Of a stretch of DNA of 5,710 bases, positions 1 through 3,712 are shown piece by piece. The notes beneath the pieces are model-generated. The model was not told where the DNA came from. It worked only from the letters and a program-made list of their open reading frames with translations, and ran no database searches. The stretch is from Methanoregula sp. (lineage in GTDB: Archaea > Halobacteriota > Methanomicrobia > Methanomicrobiales > Methanospirillaceae), in the NCBI GenBank assembly GCA_003136075.1, contig PNBP01000087.1, forward strand, positions 1 to 5,710. The letters are read 5' to 3'. The first letter of the stretch is position 1. The number at the start of each line of letters is the position of its first letter. A program made the translations under genes and the position numbers.

Positions 1-333
1 CAGAATAGCCAGTATATTTTCCTCTACCGTAAGCTTCCGGAATATTGAAGGCTCTTGAGGTAGATAATTCAATCCTTTTCTCGCTCTTTTGTACATTGGA
101 TCTTTACTGATATCTTCATCATCCACCGTTGCTGAGCCGGACGTTGGGGTGAGCATCGTGGAGAGCATCGAGAGGGTTGTTGTTTTGCCGGCGCCATTGG
201 GACCCAGCAGGCCAAAAATCTCGCCTTTATCAATATCGAAGGATATGGCGTCGACCGCGACCAGGTCATTGAAACGCCGGGTCAGGTCCTGGATGTGCAA
301 TGCGACCGTCATGAGATTATTTTCCTGTTTCAT
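1..333 (-). CDS. ABC transporter ATP-binding protein, N-terminal part (runs off left edge)
   Basis: The 111 codons present read without a stop to the left edge, so the C-terminal half (signature motif, Walker B, H-loop) is outside the window. Seen: a Walker A loop GPNGAGKTT at residues 44-52, preceded by the usual GEIFGLL strand, and a Q-loop at Q93 in LPQEPSIFRKLTVEENI. Family knowledge: this is the cytoplasmic nucleotide-binding subunit that hydrolyses ATP to drive a membrane transporter. The segment PMYKRARKG plus the LPQE...SIFR stretch is characteristic of the LptB-like subfamily, while the part just after Walker A (TMLTPTSGSATV) is more like drug- or polysaccharide-export ATPases such as DrrA, so the substrate cannot be named. 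Start choice is uncertain: GGAGG sits directly against the ATG at 333 with no spacer, and the ATG at 312 (MTVALHIQDL) fits the usual family length. The permease should lie to the left. Confidence 0.93.
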   Translation of the reverse strand, partial: MKQENNLMTVALHIQDLTRRFNDLVAVDAISFDIDKGEIFGLLGPNGAGKTTTLSMLSTMLTPTSGSATVDDEDISKDPMYKRARKGLNYLPQEPSIFRKLTVEENILAIL

Positions 334-374
334 CCTCCTAAAAGAAGGTGTTCCCGTATAACTTCTGCCGTGTT

Positions 375-384
375 CTTTTAATAC
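375..384 (-). promoter_or_regulatory. Candidate TATA box for the ABC ATPase gene
   Basis: On the minus strand the sequence reads ATTAAAAG within GTATTAAAAGAAC. An archaeal start site about 25 bp downstream would fall near 355 and give a leader of roughly 20-40 nt, which contains the GGAGG at 334-338. This rests on composition and position only. Confidence 0.3.
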
Positions 385-512
385 GCTTATTACCGGGATC
401 CACGAGAAATTCCGGGTGGGCGATTAATTACTGCCAAAACGGTGGGGCAAAGATAAACGAAGATTTCCTTAAAATCGATGCGGGTCGGGGGACGTTGCCA
501 AATCTGCGCCCC

Positions 513-527
513 TAAAAAGAAAAAATA
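513..527 (-). terminator. T-rich terminator after the VOC gene
   Basis: About 30 bp past the VOC stop codon the minus strand carries TATTTTTTCTTTTT with no strong hairpin. Archaeal transcription commonly stops at such oligo-T runs, so this is the likely end of the VOC transcript. Confidence 0.5.
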
Positions 528-556
528 GGGATGGGCGATTATATCCCCCAACCGGA

Positions 557-943
557 CTACTTCATCGCAGATGTCCAGAGGCCGATCACATTTCCTTCGG
601 AGTCCTGGATAACCGCTGTCAGCCCGACCCCCTTGATCTCCTCTTTTGGCATCATGATCCTGCCACCCAGATTCTCCACGTTCGCCAGCACGTTGTCGAT
701 GTCCTCGATCTCAACGAAATTGATGATGGATTCGGTCATATGCCGTTTGTACAGTCCGCCCGTGTTCAAAGTGCCGTTCTTTGCTGCCCCGGTGCTGATA
801 TCGTGGTATTGCATCTCTGCAAGTTTCGCAGTGTCCATGGTGTTTTTAGTCGGTTCAATCTTCCAGCCGAGAAGGGTACGATAGAAGTGCTTTGCCCGCT
901 CAACATTGTCGGCCGGGATCATGAAGTGTGCGATGTCTGCCAT
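557..943 (-). CDS. VOC family (glyoxalase/bleomycin-resistance fold) protein
   Basis: A 128-residue protein, the usual length for a single-chain VOC protein built of two beta-alpha-beta-beta-beta modules. Seen: module one begins IAHFMIPADNVERAKHFYRTLLGW (split here as IAHFMIP at 4-10, then ERAKHFYRTLLGW at 15-27), a linker holds GGLYKR at 62-67, and module two contains VEIEDIDN (77-84), NLGGRIMMP (91-99) and a terminal DSEGNVIGLW (114-123). The DxEGNxxGLW ending is a hallmark of a large uncharacterised VOC subfamily. H6 and E116 are plausible metal ligands; the position starting module two, often His, is Asn here (INFVEI), so a classical glyoxalase I metal site is not assured. VOC proteins act on small molecules (isomerisation, ring cleavage, drug binding); the substrate cannot be inferred. 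No Shine-Dalgarno site precedes the ATG, which together with an AT-rich box just upstream suggests a leaderless or short-leader message. Confidence 0.92.
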   Translation of the reverse strand: MADIAHFMIPADNVERAKHFYRTLLGWKIEPTKNTMDTAKLAEMQYHDISTGAAKNGTLNTGGLYKRHMTESIINFVEIEDIDNVLANVENLGGRIMMPKEEIKGVGLTAVIQDSEGNVIGLWTSAMK

Positions 944-950
944 AGGCAGG

Positions 951-972
951 TATGTAAATTTAAATCATATTC
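951..972 (-). promoter_or_regulatory. Candidate promoter (AT-rich TATA-like element) for the VOC gene
   Basis: The minus strand reads GAATATGATTTAAATT upstream of the VOC start. A TATA centre at about 967 would place transcription start at or next to the ATG at 943, consistent with the missing Shine-Dalgarno site. The exact box cannot be fixed by eye. Confidence 0.35.
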
Positions 973-1017
973 AGGTTTTGGGTGCGTCCTTTTGTGTATT
1001 CTGACCCGGTTCTTTTC

Positions 1018-1212
1018 TTATCTTTCCTCAATAGTGGATAATATATCGTCTGATGCCTGTGTGAGATTATCAGTGTTTTTTGATTTGGGAAACTTGTTGC
1101 AAATTACGGTTCTGTTGAAATCCTCAAATTTTCCGTCATTCACTTGGTCTCGACAATAATGAGGAGGGTAACCCCCTCTCTCCCCCAAGGGGAGCATCTC
1201 CTTGACCCTCAT
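1018..1212 (-). CDS. Doubtful 64-residue hypothetical ORF
   Basis: An open frame encoding a charged, soluble 64-residue peptide (MRVKEMLPLG... ending DDILSTIEER). No transmembrane segment, signal peptide or known motif is visible. The nearest upstream purine run is not placed as a ribosome binding site, and the first 20 codons lie across two GC-rich hairpins, which looks more like structured non-coding DNA than protein. The C-terminal half (from about residue 25) has a more protein-like composition and could be the tail of a decayed gene. Kept only as a low-confidence entry. Confidence 0.15.
   Translation of the reverse strand: MRVKEMLPLGERGGYPPHYCRDQVNDGKFEDFNRTVICNKFPKSKNTDNLTQASDDILSTIEER
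1164..1194. repeat. Two adjacent short hairpins
   Basis: GAGGG-TAACC-CCCTC (1164-1178) is followed at once by CTCCCC-CAA-GGGGAG (1180-1194), both with perfect arms of 5 and 6 bp. On the plus strand CTCATTTTGTTC follows about 14 bp later, so a terminator is possible, but no plus-strand gene precedes it. They may be a miniature repeat remnant. Confidence 0.45.
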
Positions 1213-1343
1213 TTTGTTCGAGGTTTTTCATCACCTTTCTGATGATTATTAAGAAACTATTGGATGATGCTCAAGCGGCGGTGGCAAACAGCACGATGTG
1301 CGAAAAAGCCTCCGAGTGAACCTTCACTATGTGTCTCATGGGG

Positions 1344-1359
1344 AAAAATGTTTTAAAAA
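1344..1359 (-). terminator. T-rich terminator after hsp20
   Basis: Beginning 13 bp past the Hsp20 stop codon, the minus strand reads ATTTTTAAAACATTTTTCC: two T5 runs separated by AAAACA. This fits archaeal oligo-T termination. Confidence 0.5.
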
Positions 1360-1372
1360 TGATTGTTGTTCT

Positions 1373-1834
1373 TTAGTTTTTTGCTGATATTGGCTGTGCT
1401 TTTTTAAAATGAATATCCAGCACACCATTTCTTAAGCTCATTTTGGCCCCATAGTTTATGACCTGTCCGGGGAGCGGGATGAAACGATGCAGGGAGAACG
1501 ATCTCCGCTCATATCGGTAATTCCCGTCATCATCCGTTCGTTCCTCCTCCGCCCGATCGCAGGTAATTTTCAGGGTATTTTTATTGATCAGGTCAAGGGA
1601 TATTTTTGAAGTTCCGTTTCCCGGGATCGTGTCCACCGTCACTATTACTTCATCGTCATGCTCTATGACTTCCGCGTTCAGGTTGTGCATATACTGGCAC
1701 ACGATGTCGGGGTTATCTTCTCCAGGCAACTGCAGATTATCAGCTGGTTCAAGAGCAAGCTGGTACAGGTAGTCCATGGATGCTCTGAGTTCATCGAGTT
1801 CATCATAGATTGATCTGTGAAATCGTCGTACCAT
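1373..1834 (-). CDS. hsp20: Hsp20/alpha-crystallin family small heat-shock protein
   Basis: A 153-residue ATP-independent holdase chaperone that should bind unfolding cytoplasmic proteins as an oligomer. Seen: a charged N-terminal arm (1-50), an alpha-crystallin domain at about 52-146, and the family signature LRNGVLDIHF at 134-143 (the A-x-x-x-NGVL beta-strand element), with SFSLHRFIPLPG (112-123) as the preceding strand. Start choice: the frame is open 19 codons further, to an ATG at 1891, but GGAGGAGGT lies 6-7 bp before the ATG at 1834, a textbook Shine-Dalgarno spacing; that same purine run would encode residues MEEV if the longer form were used. Odd: the C-terminal tail (KKAQPISAKN) lacks the usual I-x-I/V motif that docks neighbouring dimers, so oligomers may be smaller or built differently. 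The gene stands alone, with its own promoter-like box and a palindrome in the leader. Confidence 0.93.
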   Translation of the reverse strand: MVRRFHRSIYDELDELRASMDYLYQLALEPADNLQLPGEDNPDIVCQYMHNLNAEVIEHDDEVIVTVDTIPGNGTSKISLDLINKNTLKITCDRAEEERTDDDGNYRYERRSFSLHRFIPLPGQVINYGAKMSLRNGVLDIHFKKAQPISAKN

Positions 1835-1840
1835 TCTGTC

Positions 1841-1850
1841 TACCTCCTCC
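1841..1850 (-). promoter_or_regulatory. Strong Shine-Dalgarno site deciding the hsp20 start
   Basis: The minus strand reads GGAGGAGGTA, then six bases, then ATG at 1834. It is near-perfectly complementary to the 16S rRNA tail and well spaced for this ATG only, which rules against the upstream in-frame ATGs at 1852 and 1891. Confidence 0.8.
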
Positions 1851-1860
1851 ATGTTGTTGC

Positions 1861-1881
1861 CCAGGTGTACCCCACACCTGG
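1861..1881. promoter_or_regulatory. Perfect inverted repeat in the hsp20 leader (operator or RNA hairpin)
   Basis: CCAGGTGT-ACCCC-ACACCTGG: 8-bp perfect arms and a 5-nt spacer, lying between the TATA-like box (1908-1915) and the Shine-Dalgarno site (1841-1850), close to the expected transcription start near 1886. It could be a repressor operator, or, if inside the transcript, a hairpin 10 nt upstream of the ribosome site. Archaeal heat-shock regulators (Phr, HSR1) use palindromes near the start of transcription, which favours an operator; that link is inference. Confidence 0.55.
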
Positions 1882-1906
1882 TTACAGGCACGAGTGTTGT
1901 GCTTGC

Positions 1907-1920
1907 GAATATAGGTTTCG
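1907..1920 (-). promoter_or_regulatory. Candidate BRE/TATA promoter of hsp20
   Basis: The minus strand reads CGAAACCTATATTC, close to the methanogen pattern of a CGAAA-type BRE followed by a TATA box. A start site about 25 bp downstream gives a leader near 50 nt. A second TATA-like element, TTTATAAC, lies upstream at about 1958-1965. Confidence 0.45.
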
Positions 1921-2100
1921 AAATACAACCATTTTTTTTGAGTTTTGAAACGTTCTGTTATAAACCGGTGTGAAATCGGCCAGGGGTTTCACCGAGTACG
2001 GTTTTGAGCACGGCCCGGTCGTAGTGGTTGCGATCAGGTTTGTTTTTCCCTATACCAATCCGGAGAAAACAAATATTCGTGAGGTGTGCCTTTTAAGCCA

Positions 2101-2123
2101 TGGGCCTTGAGGTGACGGGCCCA
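2101..2123 (-). terminator. GC-rich hairpin just after the zinc-ribbon membrane protein gene
   Basis: Arms TGGGCC (2101-2106) and GGCCCA (2118-2123) form a perfect 6-bp stem with an 11-nt loop, beginning 6 bp past the stop codon at 2130. No T-run follows directly, so it may stabilise the 3' end of the message rather than terminate it. Confidence 0.35.
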
Positions 2124-2129
2124 AAACAC

Positions 2130-3215
2130 CTACAGGGGTTCAAACGTTCTGTTGACATACACAATGTCATTGGTGTACCAGGTAAGGTAGAGCGAAGATG
2201 TGGCCAGTTCATCATTTCCCTGTAGTGGATAGATGTGTACCTGAATTTTTACAGGTTTTTTATTCTGTACGGGATCATTGTCGGTGTATGTCCAGTAGAT
2301 ATCCCGGGAATCATCATTATTTACGGGATTCCCGAGAATGATTACATCGGAGGTCGAGGGAATGACCCGGATGAAATACCCGTAGTCCGCAGACCAGGAA
2401 TGCCTGCTTGCTTCTATGGTCCGTCCGGATATATTCGCGATCTCCAGCCGCAATCCTTTTGCCGAGGAGATATGCGGGGAGAAATACTGCTGATCCGCCC
2501 GGATTTCCATCGTTCCTGAAACTGGGGCCTTACTATCAAGAACGAGGGGAACTGCAAAGGAAAGCAGAGCGAGGCATCCGATCACGAGGACGATAACGAC
2601 AACCATGCTCATCCGGGGGTATTTTTCCCGGCCCGGGATTTTTATGGCAACGGTTTTCCCTATTTTCCATCCCAGCAATGCATAGATGAAAAGCGGGATA
2701 ACGGTAAGCCCGATGACTGCCGCAAACTGCCATGACAGGTCATTCGGGATCAGGGGCAGCAGCATGATGAAAAACAGGATCAGGCCACACCACATCGGCA
2801 CCAGACAACAGAGGAGGGTACTGCGCTCGGAATCGCCCTCGTACCATGTGATGAGCGTTCGTGACCCCCAAGTAATCCTGTTATTTACAGCCTCATCTCT
2901 CCTCCCCTCGAGAACAAGGCCAAACAGCATCAGAAAACAGATGGTCAGGAATAATGCCCCGAAAAAAATGATGATGGAGAGGAAGAGGGGGAGATAATTA
3001 TTTGCATTGACAATCCATGATGAACCCAGAATCCGGGTTCCCATATTGGGGATTAAGGAGATCATGGTCCCCGTTACCCCGACCATGGTGAAAAGGCGGA
3101 AGTTTTCCCATAAAAAATCCTTGATAGTAAAGGCTTTTTTTACCTTTTTGTTGCAGGAGGGACACACACAATCCGGAGAGGATAATTCCCTGCCGCAATC
3201 CGGACAGATCTTCAT
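2130..3215 (-). CDS. Zinc-ribbon multi-pass membrane protein with exposed C-terminal domain, function unknown
   Basis: A 361-residue protein I do not recognise by function. Seen in order: a zinc ribbon (C4-x2-C7 and C18-x2-C21, with extra cysteines at 16 and 18); about five hydrophobic segments at roughly 40-60, 74-103, 133-157, 162-186 and 203-227; then about 134 mostly polar, beta-rich residues (228-361) rich in Tyr, Trp and Thr. An odd number of helices would put the zinc ribbon in the cytoplasm and the C-terminal part outside; the two sequons N261-I-S and N355-R-T fit that topology. Similar zinc-ribbon/membrane architectures are common and uncharacterised in methanogens. A sensing or envelope role is possible but unsupported. 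The only purine-rich GGAG is 14 nt before the ATG, too far for a good ribosome site, and the TATA-like box is about 30 bp upstream, so the message may be leaderless. Confidence 0.85.
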   Translation of the reverse strand: MKICPDCGRELSSPDCVCPSCNKKVKKAFTIKDFLWENFRLFTMVGVTGTMISLIPNMGTRILGSSWIVNANNYLPLFLSIIIFFGALFLTICFLMLFGLVLEGRRDEAVNNRITWGSRTLITWYEGDSERSTLLCCLVPMWCGLILFFIMLLPLIPNDLSWQFAAVIGLTVIPLFIYALLGWKIGKTVAIKIPGREKYPRMSMVVVIVLVIGCLALLSFAVPLVLDSKAPVSGTMEIRADQQYFSPHISSAKGLRLEIANISGRTIEASRHSWSADYGYFIRVIPSTSDVIILGNPVNNDDSRDIYWTYTDNDPVQNKKPVKIQVHIYPLQGNDELATSSLYLTWYTNDIVYVNRTFEPL

Positions 3216-3240
3216 GATGCTTTTGTGTACTCCTTCTCGG

Positions 3241-3250
3241 TTTAATAAAT
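3241..3250 (-). promoter_or_regulatory. Candidate TATA box of the zinc-ribbon membrane protein gene
   Basis: The minus strand reads ATTTATTAAA centred about 30 bp before the ATG at 3215, after an A8 run. The predicted start site falls within a few bases of the start codon, consistent with a leaderless message. Confidence 0.4.
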
Positions 3251-3282
3251 GATTTTTTTTAACCGTACATTTTGTTCCCGGG

Positions 3283-3600
3283 CGACCACAAAAAAAGGTT
3301 TCCCCAAGCCGATGTGGTCGGGGGATAGCCGGGTCCCGTGTAGATGTATAGACGTGGGCCGGTGACGGAGGTGGCGCCCCACCAGTCCCGTATGGTGGGA
3401 GAGTGGGAGGGGACCGGCGATGAGCGGGAGGAAGTTCAACGCATGTGAGCGTGAAGGGGGACTGGGGGCATAGGAAACTCGGGTATCTGGTACTAGTGTG
3501 GGATATCGAAGTGACGAGATTCTCTCTTTACGTGAGAAGAGACGTTATCGGATATTTAGCAGATACAAAGCGTTAATGAGTAATAGATTAATATTCACCA
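3283..3600 (+). ncRNA. Structured RNA region, possibly a group II intron domain I remnant
   Basis: This gene-free stretch is G-rich and dense in local pairing. Seen: CGACCACA (3283-3290) with TGTGGTCG (3313-3320); CCCGTGT (3335-3341) with ACGTGGG (3352-3358); GCCGGT (3358-3363) with ACCGGC (3413-3418), enclosing CCCACCA (3378-3384) with TGGTGGG (3393-3399); TTCAACGC (3435-3442) with GCGTGAA (3449-3455), one bulged A; GGTATC (3482-3487) with GATATC (3502-3507); TCTCTT (3523-3528) with AAGAGA (3537-3542). The second and fifth stems need G-U pairs that exist only on the plus strand, so the RNA should be transcribed rightward. The purine-rich joins and small internal hairpins (for example around AACGCATGTGAGCGT) remind me of group II intron domain I. 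No catalytic domain V and no reverse transcriptase are present, so it would be a truncated intron. A long 5' leader or other ncRNA is the alternative. Confidence 0.4.
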
Positions 3601-3656
3601 AAAAGGTCTCTGGTTTACATCGGGATGAATGGGTATAGCGGTATCCGCGGGATCTG

Positions 3657-3665
3657 CCTTTATCA
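3657..3665 (+). promoter_or_regulatory. Candidate TATA box of the esterase-phosphoesterase gene
   Basis: CCTTTATCA sits about 50 bp before the ATG. A start site near 3687 would give a leader of about 26 nt holding the ribosome site AAGGA at 3699-3703. A second AT-rich candidate, ATTAATAT, is at 3587-3594 and would give a longer leader. Confidence 0.3.
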
Positions 3666-3698
3666 TGAGAACACCTGGTTCTTCCACGGGAAACCCAG

Positions 3699-3703
3699 AA
3701 GGA
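3699..3703 (+). promoter_or_regulatory. Ribosome binding site for the esterase fusion
   Basis: AAGGA with a 9-nt spacer to the ATG at 3713 supports that start; the ATG at 3703 reads a frame that stops after seven codons. The site follows a weak hairpin (CTGGTT with AACCCAG, 3675-3697). Confidence 0.5.
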
Positions 3704-3712
3704 TGCAATTGT

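Larger units (their letters stand above)
944..1372. other. 429-bp spacer without a confident gene
   Basis: This stretch between the Hsp20 stop and the VOC start holds a minus-strand reading frame of 64 codons (1018-1212, begins MRVKEMLPLGERGG) and an overlapping 31-codon one (1136-1231, begins MKNLEQNEGQ). Neither has a well-spaced Shine-Dalgarno site, a recognisable domain or clear coding bias, so I do not call them genes. A degraded gene is possible because the two frames join near 1140. It also holds two adjacent hairpins (1164-1194) and T-runs ending the Hsp20 transcript (1344-1359). I see nothing else. Confidence 0.6.

Noticed and set aside
417..541. Direct repeat TGGGCGATTA at 417-426 and 532-541
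   Set aside because: Only 10 bp, two copies, 115 bp apart and without flanking similarity; may be chance.
531..1159. Plus-strand frames opposite the VOC gene
   Set aside because: They are mirror readings of a recognised protein, with no motif or ribosome site of their own.
1835..1891. The 19-codon N-terminal extension of the Hsp20 frame (start at 1891)
   Set aside because: The extension runs through the palindrome and a strong Shine-Dalgarno site spaced correctly for the ATG at 1834.
1971..2079. Minus-strand peptide ending in GETPGRFHTGL before a stop, as a gene tail
   Set aside because: It has no start, no recognisable family and an in-frame stop soon upstream; too short to support a pseudogene.
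3242..3439. A 65-codon minus-strand frame across the spacer
   Set aside because: It has no ribosome site, covers stems of the structured RNA and has low-complexity, His/Leu/Pro-rich content typical of chance frames.
3283..3712. A complete group II intron
   Set aside because: No reverse transcriptase, no domain V/VI sequence and no clear GTGYG 5' end; at most a fragment.
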